A stretch of 64,000 nt of DNA from assembly GCF_007828835.1 (NCBI RefSeq), contig NZ_VIVL01000005.1, positions 186,001 to 250,000 on the forward strand, written 5' to 3'. The notes beneath the pieces are model-generated. The model saw only the letters and a program-made list of their open reading frames with translations, did no database searches and had not been told where the DNA came from. The DNA is from Variovorax beijingensis. GTDB taxonomy: Bacteria; Pseudomonadota; Gammaproteobacteria; Burkholderiales; Burkholderiaceae_C. Below are positions 16,015 to 23,950 of the stretch, in pieces (the first letter of the stretch is position 1; every line of letters starts with the position of its first letter). Made by a program: the position numbers and the translations under genes.

Positions 16015-16223
16015 CTCCTTGCCTTGGAGAGAGGTGCTGCCTTGCGTTGAATCAAGGTGAATGCCGGCGTGCGGGGCGCGGTGGAGGCCGAGAAGTGGAT
16101 TCGCCGCCGCTCGGCGCGCGGCGCGGCACAGCTGGCGACCGCCGCCTGACTGCTGCCGGCCGCTCGTTGCTTGTTCATCGGCCGCAGGGCGGACGGGCAC
16201 GAGACGGCCGATGCCGCCCGGCG

Positions 16224-16433
16224 TCAGTGCGACGGGCTCAGGCGCACTTCGGGCCAGGAAAGCTCCAGCCCCATCATCGCACGTGCGTACAGGTAGTTGT
16301 TGAGCATCGGCTCGCTGAGCGCGTCCATGTCGACATGGCCGACCGCGTCACAGGGAAAGGCGAAGGCGCGGTGATTGGCGAGCAGGGGACGAAACCGCAG
16401 TTCGTAGCCGCTGGATGCATGGGGTGTGTCCAT
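16224..16433 (-). CDS. Small conserved-looking protein (69 aa), unknown function
   Basis: Starts MDTPHASSGYELRF after a strong AAGGAGACCCAG site; an in-frame Met eight codons upstream lacks one. The protein is soluble and ends 'GLELSWPEVRLSPSH', with a middle 'MDALSEPMLNNYLYARAMMG' helix. One Cys is present ('FPCDAVGH'). I do not recognise a family. It lies between the degenerate OTC gene and the divergent phasin-like gene. No FNR box was found in its upstream region. Confidence 0.7.
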   Translation of the reverse strand: MDTPHASSGYELRFRPLLANHRAFAFPCDAVGHVDMDALSEPMLNNYLYARAMMGLELSWPEVRLSPSH

Positions 16434-16752
16434 CTGGGTCTCCTTGTGCGCTTGCATCGGTCATTGCAATCGGAAGACGAATCGCGCCATTGCAATTTAG
16501 AACTCGCGCTTGGCCGCACCATCAATGCCGGGCGTCAGTCGGAAACACTGTGTCAATGGTCGGTATCGGTGGCATTTCATTCCCGACCTTGTTCGTTCGT
16601 GCGCAGGGCTTCCCTTCCGCGGGGCGTGCAGTGGTCTTGGCCGGCCCGCCGGCGATCCGCTCGGGTGCGCACTTGATCCCGCGCAAGGCATCCGGGGCTC
16701 CATGTCGTCAGCATCCGTCATGCGAACCGCAGTTCCCGAAGGACACATCGCC
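16434..16752. other. 319-bp intergenic region between divergent genes
   Basis: No gene is visible. It holds the FNR-type promoter of the phasin-like gene (16673-16714) and two copies of the 8-bp palindrome ATTGCAAT (16463-16470 and 16489-16496) 26 bases apart, close to the start of the 69-aa gene; these may be its operator. The lower-GC patch 16460-16505 probably contains that gene's promoter. Confidence 0.5.
16673..16714 (+). promoter_or_regulatory. FNR/ANR-type promoter of phasin-like gene
   Basis: TTGATCCCGCGCAA (16673-16686), 22 bases, CAGCAT (16709-16714). The right half-site is the CGCAA variant also seen at 194 and 11378. Predicted start near 16721, leader about 32 nt. Confidence 0.5.
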
Positions 16753-17151
16753 ATGAGCACCGAATTCACCTTTCCCTTGGCGCTTTGCAAGGCGCAGTGG
16801 AGCGTCTGGCTGCATGCGCTCGAGATGTTCGAGACCAGCGCGGCGCAATGCCTGACGCTCGGATCGCAGGCGCTGCGCGACGGTGCGGCCGAGACCCGCG
16901 CCGAGGTGGACGCGATCCGGCAGGCCGAGGACTGGCAGGCCCTGGCCGCGGCGCCGGTGAACGCCTTCTGGCGCACTGCCGCGGCCCGGTCGGCGACGGC
17001 CCTCGCGTCCTGCTTTCCGGCCGTCGATGATGCGCCGAGCGCCGCGGCGCGCTCCATTGTCGGCCCCGTCGACCGGCGCGCCGTGGTGGCCGACGCCTTA
17101 CACACCTTGAATGCGGCGCTGTCGGCCACGCCGGCCCGAAAGAAGCCATGA
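16753..17151 (+). CDS. Phasin-like granule protein (132 aa)
   Basis: MSTEFTFPLALCKAQWSVWL opens an amphipathic, mainly helical protein without membrane segments: 'WLHALEMFETSAAQC' and 'QALRDGAAETRAEVD' resemble phasin_2-type helices that coat polyhydroxyalkanoate granules. GAAGGA precedes the start by nine bases. It carries an FNR-type promoter; granule metabolism is often induced when respiration is limited. Family assignment rests on composition and helix pattern, not a firm signature. It ends where the desaturase remnant begins. Confidence 0.55.
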   Translation: MSTEFTFPLALCKAQWSVWLHALEMFETSAAQCLTLGSQALRDGAAETRAEVDAIRQAEDWQALAAAPVNAFWRTAAARSATALASCFPAVDDAPSAAARSIVGPVDRRAVVADALHTLNAALSATPARKKP

Positions 17152-17226
17152 CGCCCCTGGCCATCGCCGTCCGTCTCGACCCGCGCGGGCGTCGAGCGCG
17201 TCGAATCCGGCAAAGTCAGCGCCAGG

Positions 17227-18045
17227 TCGACGAAGGAGTGGGCTGCGGTGCACCGCAAGCACCACCCCAGATGCGAGACCCCGCAAGACCCGCACAGCCC
17301 GCAGGTGTACGGGCTCAACCGGGTGCTGTGGGGCGGCGTGTTCCTCTACGTGCGCGAAGCCGCGAACGCACAGACCCTGGAGCGCTACGGCCACGGCACG
17401 CCCGATGACTGGATCGAGCGGAGGCTCTATTCGAAGCACAGGATCCTGGGCATCGTGCTGATGGGCGTCGTGGACATGGTGCTGTTCGGCGCGCTGCCCG
17501 GCGGCCTGATCCTGCTCACGCAGATCGCCTGGATCCCGTTCTGGGCCGCCGGCGTGGTCAACGGCATCGGCCACTACTGGGGCTACCGCAACTGGCCCGC
17601 CCGGGACGCCAGCACCAACATCTCGCCGATCGGCATCCTGATCGGCGGGGAGGAACTGCACAACAACCACCACGCCTTTCCCACCTCGGCCAGGCTCTCG
17701 AGCAAGTGGTTCGAGTTCGACATCGGCTGGCTTTACATCCGCACGCTGCAGGCGCTGGGCCTGGCGAAGGTGAAGCACGTGGCGCCGACCCCGCGCCTGG
17801 CCGCGCCCAAGGCGAACGTCGATCTCGATACCGTGCAGGCGGTCATCCGCCACCACTACGACGTGCTGTCGAACTACACGCGCTCGCTGAAGAAGACCTG
17901 CGCCGTGGAACTCGGCCGCCTGCGCCGCCTGTCGCCGGAACAAGCGAGCGCCCTGAAGACCGTCGAGCCCTGGCTGGGCAAGGACGAAGGCATGCTGGGC
18001 GAATCGCGGCACCGGAAGCTGGCGCATGCGTTGGAGCCACGCGGG
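17227..18045 (+). pseudogene. Fatty-acid (acyl-CoA) desaturase remnant, both ends lost
   Basis: The frame reads STKEWAAVHRKHHPRCE, the second His box of membrane delta-9 desaturases, through 'GIGHYWGYRNWPARD' and the third His box 'EELHNNHHAFPTSA' to 'LGRLRRLSPEQASALKTVEP' and 'KLAHALE'. Upstream of 17227 the frame meets a stop at 17149 and is unlike desaturases, so about 100 residues with the first two membrane helices and first His box are missing. After about 18045 the sequence becomes low-quality and about 60 C-terminal residues are lost. Translation could begin only at GTG 17248, inside the catalytic core. A decayed gene fragment is the best reading. Confidence 0.8.
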
Positions 18046-18209
18046 CATCGGCTTCGTCCGCGGCCACCTTTGAATCTCCAGCGTTCGCCTTTGGTTCATC
18101 GGTTCGTCCGATGTATTGCCAGCGCTCGGTCCGCGGTTTTGATCGAGCGCAAGTGCGGGGCTTCATCCGGGTTGTGGCGATGCCAAGGCGCAGGCGCCGC
18201 GGCGCCGGC

Positions 18210-18251
18210 TTGATCGGCATCAAGGTGCCCGTCCGGTGCGCGCCCGAAGAT
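18210..18251 (+). promoter_or_regulatory. FNR/ANR-type promoter of USP gene 18308
   Basis: Perfect box TTGATCGGCATCAA (18210-18223), 22 bases, GAAGAT (18246-18251), the same hexamer and spacing as at 10076-10117. A second, weaker box TTGATCGAGCGCAA lies upstream at 18139-18152 without a matching -10. Confidence 0.7.
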
Positions 18252-18307
18252 CCGCGCACCGCCCCCATCCCGCGCCGGGCGCCGCGCATCACCGAGCAGG
18301 CTGTCCC

Positions 18308-19150
18308 ATGAACTACAGAACCATCCTCGTTCACCTGGACAGCTCCGGCCGCAGTCCGGTGCGCGCCGCGCTGGCGGCCCAGTGGGCGAAGGCCCACGAA
18401 AGCCACCTGGTCGGACTGGTACCCACGGGCCCGTACGGCGGCGCGGTTCCGGCCGATGCCGTCGCCACGGGCGTGACCGACTACATCGCCGATGCGGCCA
18501 GCCGCCTGCGGCTGCGCGCGGAGGCGATCAGCCGGAAGTTCAGGCAAGGCATCCATGCATCGGGCCACCTGTCATACGAGCTTCGCCTCGTCGATGGCGC
18601 GGCCGTCGACGCCGTGGTCCGGCACGGCCGCGCGAGCGATCTGCTGGTGCTCGGCCAGGACGACGAATCGGATGCGGGGCACGCCGCTGTGCGCAGCCTG
18701 GCCCAGCAGGTGCTGATGGAAGCCGGGCGCCCGCTGCTGGTCGTGCCCTGCGCCAGCGATTTCGGCGCCCCCGCGAAGAACGCCGTGGTCACCTGGGACG
18801 GTTCGCGGGAATCCACCATCGCCATCCACGCGGCCTTGCCGGCGCTGCGGCGCGCATCGCGCGTGACGCTGGTTTCGTATCGGCATCCGGACGAGGAGGA
18901 CGACGAGCAGCGGCTCCTCATGCCGGAGATGATCCAGTTCCTGCTGCGGCACGGCATCCAGGCGAGGGCGGAGCGGGAGGTGACCGAGATCGACATCGCG
19001 GATGCGCTGCTGTCGCGCATCTCCGACCTCGGTGCCGACCTGCTCGTGATGGGCGGCTATGGCCATTCGCGGTTTCGCGAACGGGTGCTGGGCGGCGTCA
19101 CGCGGCAGATCCTCGCGCAGATGACCGTGCCGGTGCTGATGGCGCATTGA
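18308..19150 (+). CDS. Universal stress protein, tandem form (280 aa)
   Basis: Two Usp domains: the first opens MNYRTILVHLDSSG and is degenerate; the second ('NAVVTWDGSRESTIAIHAALPALRR' region on) ends with the ATP loop 'VMGGYGHSRFRERVLGGVTRQIL' (near residues 250-272). It closely resembles the C-terminal half of the USP at 284-1108. The start at 18308 is the Met of the conserved opening, close after the FNR-type promoter. The two-domain kinase gene at 19213 follows after 62 bases and is probably in the same transcript. Confidence 0.9.
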   Translation: MNYRTILVHLDSSGRSPVRAALAAQWAKAHESHLVGLVPTGPYGGAVPADAVATGVTDYIADAASRLRLRAEAISRKFRQGIHASGHLSYELRLVDGAAVDAVVRHGRASDLLVLGQDDESDAGHAAVRSLAQQVLMEAGRPLLVVPCASDFGAPAKNAVVTWDGSRESTIAIHAALPALRRASRVTLVSYRHPDEEDDEQRLLMPEMIQFLLRHGIQARAEREVTEIDIADALLSRISDLGADLLVMGGYGHSRFRERVLGGVTRQILAQMTVPVLMAH

Positions 19151-19212
19151 GGCGGCCGGCGGCGCGGTGGCGTCTTCGCTGCTGCGCATCGCCGCCGGAT
19201 AAGGCGAGACAG

Positions 19213-20742
19213 ATGGACACGACACTGGTGCAGGCACTGCGCGAATCATTGCAGCGGGAGACCGGTGCGCGCGTCGAGCTGGTCGAGACGCACATCTCGT
19301 GGGTGCTGCTGACGGCGACGCTCGCCTACAAGCTCAAGAAGCCGGTGCACTTTCCCTTCGTCGACTTCGCAAGCATCGCGGCGCGCAAGCATTTCTGCGA
19401 GGAAGAACTGCGCCTCAACCGGCGCTTCGCGCCGTCGCTGTACCTGGACGTGGTGCCGGTGTGCGGCACGCGCGAGGCACCGCGACTGGGCGGCGACGGC
19501 GTGCCGATCGACCACGTGGTGCGCATGCGGCGCTTTCCGCAGGCGTCCCTGTTGTGCGACCTGCTGGCGGCCGGCCGGCTGGAGTCGGCCTGGCTCGACG
19601 GCTTCGCGCGGCGGCTGGCGGCGCTGCAGGGCGCGGCCGAACGCGTCGTGCCGCCGTCCGCGTTCGGCGCCCCGGAGTCCATCGCCCGTGCGGCCACCGA
19701 TGTCGTGAACCAGTTGCTCGCACAGCGCAGCGACGGCCGTCTCGCGGCACTGGCTGCATGGATCGGCGAACAGACGCAGGTGCTGCACATGGCCTGGACC
19801 GTGCGCCAGCAGGGTGGCGCGGTACGCGAATGCCACGGCGACCTGCACATGGCCAATGTGGTCCTAGTGGACGGCGAACTCGCCGCCTTCGACTGCATCG
19901 AGTTCGACCCGATGATGCGCTGGATCGACGTGATGAATGACATCGCCTTCCTCACCATGGACCTGAAGGCGCAGGGCCGCCCCGATCTCGCGTTCCGATT
20001 CCTGGATGCGTGGCTGCAGCACAGCGGCGATCATGCGGGCCTGCGGGTGCTCGGCTTCTACGAGGTGTACCGGGCGCTGGTGCGTGCCATGGCCGCGGGC
20101 CTGGGGCCGCAGGCCGCGCCGGCCTCGGCCGCCGTATCGAAGCCCGATTACCTGGCGTGCGCCGTGCAGTTGGCGCACAGCCCGCGGGGGCGCGCGCGCC
20201 TGCTGATCACGCACGGCTTCTCGGGTTCCGGCAAGTCGACCATCGCCTCGCAGCTGCTGTGCGCCGCGGGCGCGGTGCGCATCCGTTCGGACGTGGAGCG
20301 CAAGCGCCTGTTCGGCCTCGATCCGCTCGCCCGCTCCGCCGAGCGGGGCCTGGCCATCTACGGCGCGGAGGCCACGCGACGGACCTTCGAGCGCTTGCGC
20401 GCCTGCGCGCGCGACGCGCTGTTGGCGGGCTATCCGGTGATCGTGGATGCGGCCTTCCTGCGCAGCGCCGAGCGGCGCAGCTTCCAGGGGCTGGCGGCCG
20501 AGCTCGACCTGCCTTTCGCGATCCTGGACTGCCGCACCGCCGAGGCCGTGCTGCGCCGCCGCGTGGCCGAGCGCAGCACCTCGGGCACGGACGCGTCGGA
20601 GGCCAGCCTCGAGGTGCTGGAGCGCCAGCTCGCGTCGCACGAGCCGCTGGCGCTCGACGAGCGCGCGCTGGCCATCGAAGTCTTCACCGAGGACGCGGTG
20701 GACATCGCCTCGCTCGAGGCGCGCTGGCGCGCGCAGGGCTGA
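19213..20742 (+). CDS. Two-domain protein: APH-like kinase fused to AAA/zeta-type kinase
   Basis: 509 aa. The N-terminal half (1-315) is an aminoglycoside-phosphotransferase-like fold with catalytic 'ECHGDLHMANVV' and metal-binding 'FDCIEFDP'. The C-terminal half (about 330-505) is a P-loop kinase with Walker A 'GFSGSGKSTIA', 'RSDVERKRLFG' and 'VIVDAAFL'. This COG2187/COG0645 fusion is widespread in proteobacteria but its substrate is unknown; despite the fold it is not a known resistance enzyme. Start: AAGGCGAGACAG before ATG. It follows a USP gene under FNR-type control, a pairing suggesting phosphorylation of a small molecule during energy limitation (inference). Confidence 0.85.
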   Translation: MDTTLVQALRESLQRETGARVELVETHISWVLLTATLAYKLKKPVHFPFVDFASIAARKHFCEEELRLNRRFAPSLYLDVVPVCGTREAPRLGGDGVPIDHVVRMRRFPQASLLCDLLAAGRLESAWLDGFARRLAALQGAAERVVPPSAFGAPESIARAATDVVNQLLAQRSDGRLAALAAWIGEQTQVLHMAWTVRQQGGAVRECHGDLHMANVVLVDGELAAFDCIEFDPMMRWIDVMNDIAFLTMDLKAQGRPDLAFRFLDAWLQHSGDHAGLRVLGFYEVYRALVRAMAAGLGPQAAPASAAVSKPDYLACAVQLAHSPRGRARLLITHGFSGSGKSTIASQLLCAAGAVRIRSDVERKRLFGLDPLARSAERGLAIYGAEATRRTFERLRACARDALLAGYPVIVDAAFLRSAERRSFQGLAAELDLPFAILDCRTAEAVLRRRVAERSTSGTDASEASLEVLERQLASHEPLALDERALAIEVFTEDAVDIASLEARWRAQG

Positions 20743-20758
20743 GCGGCGGCGAGGTGCC

Positions 20759-21958
20759 TCAGCCGGGCCTGCCGTCCACCCGGGCCCGCGTCAGCACGGG
20801 CCAGTAGCGCACGGCAAACAGGCCGAAACCCAGGCTCCAGAACGCCGCGGAAACGAGGACCGCGCCGACCGTGTGGGCCGGCGCGGCCAGCGGCACGAGT
20901 ATCCGCACCAGCGCGGCGAGCAGCACCAGCACGAAGCAGGCCGTGTCGACCTGGTCGGCGCGCAGCACCCGGCCCGTGTGGCCGCGCGATGTGCGGACCA
21001 TCATGCCGATGATGAGCCCGCCCGCGGCGCCCACGGTCAGTGCATGGGTGGCGAGCGATGCCGGCACCGCGCCGTGCAGCGCCAGTGCCCGCAGTGCGAG
21101 GTGCGCCGGAATCCACGCATAGGCCACATGCAGCACCAGCACCAGCGTGTTGGCGGGCGCCTTCCACGGCCGCCAGAGCAGCCAGCGCACCAGATGCGCT
21201 AGTGACGCCGCCAACGCGACGGCGGCCCCGACCATCGGTGGCAGGCCTGTAGCGTCGGCCAGCAGCAGCGCGAGCACCAGCCCCAGCGCGGCCTTTTCGA
21301 CCAGGGCGTGCCGCGTGGCGCCAGCGTCCGAGATGCCGTTGTTGGTGAACATCGGCACCACCCGGCCCGCCATGACGGCCATGATGAACAGCAGCACGTC
21401 CAGCGCCACCTGGATGCCCAGCCACGCCGGCACCTCGATCACGCCGAGCGCCGACAGGTGAAAGGCGAGCGCGGCGCCCGCGAGCAACAGCAGCAGGCCG
21501 ACGAAGAAGTAGTTGCGGCGGTTGCGCGCGGCCAGCAGCGGGCGCGCCAGCGCCAGCGCGCAGGCCAGCGGAAAGGCCGCGTTGGCCACCGCGGCCGACC
21601 AGGCGAAGGGCGTGAGGACGAGCACCCGGCCCACCACCCAGAGCAACGCCAGCGCCGCCAACGGCAGTCCCGCGGGCGTGGGCTGGCCCGACCAGTTGCG
21701 GCCCGCGGTGAAGAGGAATCCGACGATCACCGCCAGCGCGAAGCCGAACAGCATCTCGTGTGCATGCCACATCGGCCCCTGCAGGTAGGCGCGCGGCAGC
21801 CAGCCGGCGAACTGCATGGCCCACAGCGCGATGGACAGTGCCGCGAAGCCGCTGGCGAGCAGGTAGAAGGGGCGGAAGCCGAGCTGCCACAGCGCAAAGG
21901 CCGGAGGCTGGATCGACGGGGGTCGTGCAGGTTCGAGTGGAATGAAGGTTGCCATCAT
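20759..21958 (-). CDS. nnrS: NnrS-family membrane protein
   Basis: 399 aa with about 12 transmembrane helices. NnrS hallmarks: 'LWQLGFRPFYLLAS' near the start, 'MWHAHEMLFGFALAVIVGFL' and 'GRVVPMFTNNG', then 'RTSRGHTGR' near 325. NnrS proteins are haem- and copper-containing membrane proteins that protect against nitric oxide-derived stress and are induced with denitrification genes. The ATG at 21958 overlaps the upstream stop (ATGA). Last gene of the NO operon that begins at the DUF2249 gene, converging with the kinase gene. Confidence 0.92.
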   Translation of the reverse strand: MMATFIPLEPARPPSIQPPAFALWQLGFRPFYLLASGFAALSIALWAMQFAGWLPRAYLQGPMWHAHEMLFGFALAVIVGFLFTAGRNWSGQPTPAGLPLAALALLWVVGRVLVLTPFAWSAAVANAAFPLACALALARPLLAARNRRNYFFVGLLLLLAGAALAFHLSALGVIEVPAWLGIQVALDVLLFIMAVMAGRVVPMFTNNGISDAGATRHALVEKAALGLVLALLLADATGLPPMVGAAVALAASLAHLVRWLLWRPWKAPANTLVLVLHVAYAWIPAHLALRALALHGAVPASLATHALTVGAAGGLIIGMMVRTSRGHTGRVLRADQVDTACFVLVLLAALVRILVPLAAPAHTVGAVLVSAAFWSLGFGLFAVRYWPVLTRARVDGRPG

Positions 21959-23118
21959 CTGGCCTTTCGGGCGCCCTCGGCGCCATGTTGAATGCGCCAC
22001 GCGACGGCCGCGCCGGCCACGGTGACGGCAAAGAAGACGATCGCGGCCGTGTTGAGCGAAGCGCCGGCGGCGCGCAGCGGATCGCTGAAGCTTCCCAGCG
22101 CGAGCCGCACGACAAGCGACAGGTGCAGCGCCGCCAGCGGCAGGTAGAAGAAGGCGCCGAAGCGCAGCTTGATGCGCGCGATGGCCGGCAGCATGACGGG
22201 TGCGTGCCCCATCACCATGCTGATGACGAAGCCCAGCCCCAGCGCGTGCAGCGCGGCGTCGCGCGCGGGCCATCCGAGCGCGGTCGCGGCCCACGCCACG
22301 CCCGCGATCCCGAGCCAGGCATAGCCGCCCAGCAGGCAGACCGCCATGTAGCGGCTGATGCCGTGCGTGAACACCGTGCGCCGCGCGACGTCGAACACCG
22401 CAAGCCACGCGGCCAGCAGCGCAAGCGCCGCACCGTAGACGAGTCCGCCGGCGCGCGGGGCCGTGCCCGAGCACGCGGCGCCTGCCAGCAGCAGCGCCAG
22501 CACGGCATGCAGCGTCACGGTGGCGGCCGGGCGCCGCCGCATGAGCCGCGTCATCTCGAGCCGTTCGGCCGCGATGGTCATGACCAGAAAGGCGAACCAC
22601 CACGGAAAGACGGCGCTGCCGTCGCGGCCGGCGGCGAACAGAAGGTTGCCCACCACCCACGCGGCCGCGCCGACCGCGAGCAGCAGCGTGTGCGCCGCGC
22701 GCTGGCGCCACACGACCAACGCGTTGACCGCCAGGAAGGACACCGCCGCCGCCACGCCGAGCCACGCGCCGGCGGCCTGCGGCCCGAAGGCCAGGCAGAG
22801 GGCACCGGTGCCCGACGCCAGCGGCGCCACGAATGCCCAGCGATGCTTGACGGCCACGGCGCGCTCGATGCCGATGACGGTGCCCAGGAAGCCGCAGACC
22901 ATCAATGCGGCGTGCACCAGCAGCACCTGGCCTGTCCAGGTGAAGGAATGCGGGTCCGGCACGGCGACACCGAGCCGCCAGAGCCCGCCCGCCATGCCTG
23001 CCACCAGCGACACGCCGGCCAGCGCGCCGAACAGCGCACGCGCCGGAATCCAGCGGCGCGCCGGCGATGTCTTTGCTGGCCGTCCCGTACGGGCGGCGGG
23101 GCTTGCAGCGCCTACCAT
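21955..23118 (-). CDS. Polytopic membrane protein linked to NnrS (387 aa)
   Basis: About 11-12 hydrophobic segments. It resembles NnrS in size and plan: 'AALMVCGFLGTVIGIERAVA' early, 'LGLGFVISMVMGHAPVMLPA' late, with several membrane His residues that could bind haem or copper. I do not know a firm family name; such genes often accompany nnrS or norB. The ATG at 23118 lies within the end of the DUF59 gene (7-base overlap), and its own stop overlaps the nnrS start, so it is tightly coupled on both sides. Confidence 0.75.
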   Translation of the reverse strand: MVGAASPAARTGRPAKTSPARRWIPARALFGALAGVSLVAGMAGGLWRLGVAVPDPHSFTWTGQVLLVHAALMVCGFLGTVIGIERAVAVKHRWAFVAPLASGTGALCLAFGPQAAGAWLGVAAAVSFLAVNALVVWRQRAAHTLLLAVGAAAWVVGNLLFAAGRDGSAVFPWWFAFLVMTIAAERLEMTRLMRRRPAATVTLHAVLALLLAGAACSGTAPRAGGLVYGAALALLAAWLAVFDVARRTVFTHGISRYMAVCLLGGYAWLGIAGVAWAATALGWPARDAALHALGLGFVISMVMGHAPVMLPAIARIKLRFGAFFYLPLAALHLSLVVRLALGSFSDPLRAAGASLNTAAIVFFAVTVAGAAVAWRIQHGAEGARKAR

Positions 23119-23468
23119 CCCATGAACCGCTTGGCGCCGGGACTCATGCGCTCCGGGCTCCACGGCGGCTCCCACACCAGCTCGACGCGGATCTGCAGCT
23201 CGGGCGGGACGACCTTGTCCAGCTCGGCTTCCGCCTCTTCCATGATGAGCTCGATCACCGGGCAGGCCGCGGAGGTCATCGTGATGCGCACATGCGCCGT
23301 CGCGGCGTCCACCATGACGCCGTAGACCAGGCCGACATCGACGATGTTCATCGAGATCTCCGGATCGACGACGCGCGACAGCGCCGCGGCCAGCGGCGCG
23401 CGCAGATGTTCCGGCCCGTCGTACGGAAAGCGGGCCGCGGCCGGCGCCGTGTCCGCCGGCGAGTTCAC
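23112..23468 (-). CDS. DUF59/MIP18-type iron-sulfur assembly protein
   Basis: 118 aa. 'LSRVVDPEISMNIVDVGLVYGV' and 'RITMTSAACPVIELIMEEAE' are the DUF59 signatures seen in PaaD, SufT and MIP18; the Cys in 'SAACPV' is the conserved reactive residue. It likely helps insert Fe-S clusters or repair them after NO damage. A GTG start at 23468 overlaps the nsrR stop (GTGA); no ATG is available upstream in frame. Its place between nsrR and the NnrS pair makes a nitrosative-stress role likely. Confidence 0.85.
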   Translation of the reverse strand: MNSPADTAPAAARFPYDGPEHLRAPLAAALSRVVDPEISMNIVDVGLVYGVMVDAATAHVRITMTSAACPVIELIMEEAEAELDKVVPPELQIRVELVWEPPWSPERMSPGAKRFMGW

Positions 23469-23932
23469 GCACCCTCCCGTTCGGCTTGCGCCATGCCGAT
23501 GCGGCCTGCCAGGAACACCGTGGCCAGCGCCTCCCGGTTGTGAACGAGGTCGGCCAGCGTGTAGCGCTGCAGCACCGCGTGGAATGCCGCCACGGCTTCG
23601 CCCAGCACGCCCTGCAGGCGGCACAGGCCTGTGATGCGGCACGCGCCGCCGCCTTCCCCGAAACATTCCACGATGGCACCGCCCTCGGTGTGGCGCACCA
23701 CGTCGCCGATGTTGATCGCCTCGGGCGGCTTCGCGAGCGCCAGGCCGCCTCCCTTGCCGCGGACGTTGGCCAGGCACCCCTCCTTGCCCAGGAAGTGCAC
23801 CACCTTGGTCAGGTGATGCTCGGACACCGCGAAAGCGGTGGCGATCTCGCCGATGGTGGCGCGGCGCTCGGGCTGCGCGGCCAGGTAGATCAGCACGCGC
23901 AGGCTGTAGTCGGTGAAGGCGGTGAGCTTCAT
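23465..23932 (-). CDS. nsrR: NsrR-type Rrf2 nitric oxide sensor
   Basis: 155 aa Rrf2 winged-helix protein. 'MKLTAFTDYSLRVLIYLA' is the usual NsrR opening, and the recognition region is 'AVSEHHLTKVVHFL'. Cluster ligands Cys90, Cys98 and Cys104 ('VECFGEGGGACRITGLC') fit the three-Cys spacing of NsrR rather than IscR. NsrR with an intact Fe-S cluster represses NO-response genes; NO destroys the cluster and relieves repression. It is cotranscribed with norB upstream (18-base gap) and DUF59 downstream, suggesting feedback control of the NO operon. Confidence 0.92.
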   Translation of the reverse strand: MKLTAFTDYSLRVLIYLAAQPERRATIGEIATAFAVSEHHLTKVVHFLGKEGCLANVRGKGGGLALAKPPEAINIGDVVRHTEGGAIVECFGEGGGACRITGLCRLQGVLGEAVAAFHAVLQRYTLADLVHNREALATVFLAGRIGMAQAEREGA

Positions 23933-23950
23933 GGCTGCAATGGCGTCGTG

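Noticed and set aside
17148-17408. 86-residue frame starting MTPLAIAVRLDPRG after the phasin gene
   Set aside because: It is a different frame of the desaturase remnant; the composition becomes Arg/Pro-rich noise.
18139-18152. Extra FNR-like box TTGATCGAGCGCAA upstream of USP 18308
   Set aside because: No -10-like hexamer at 20-23 bases; may be decorative or a weak tandem site.
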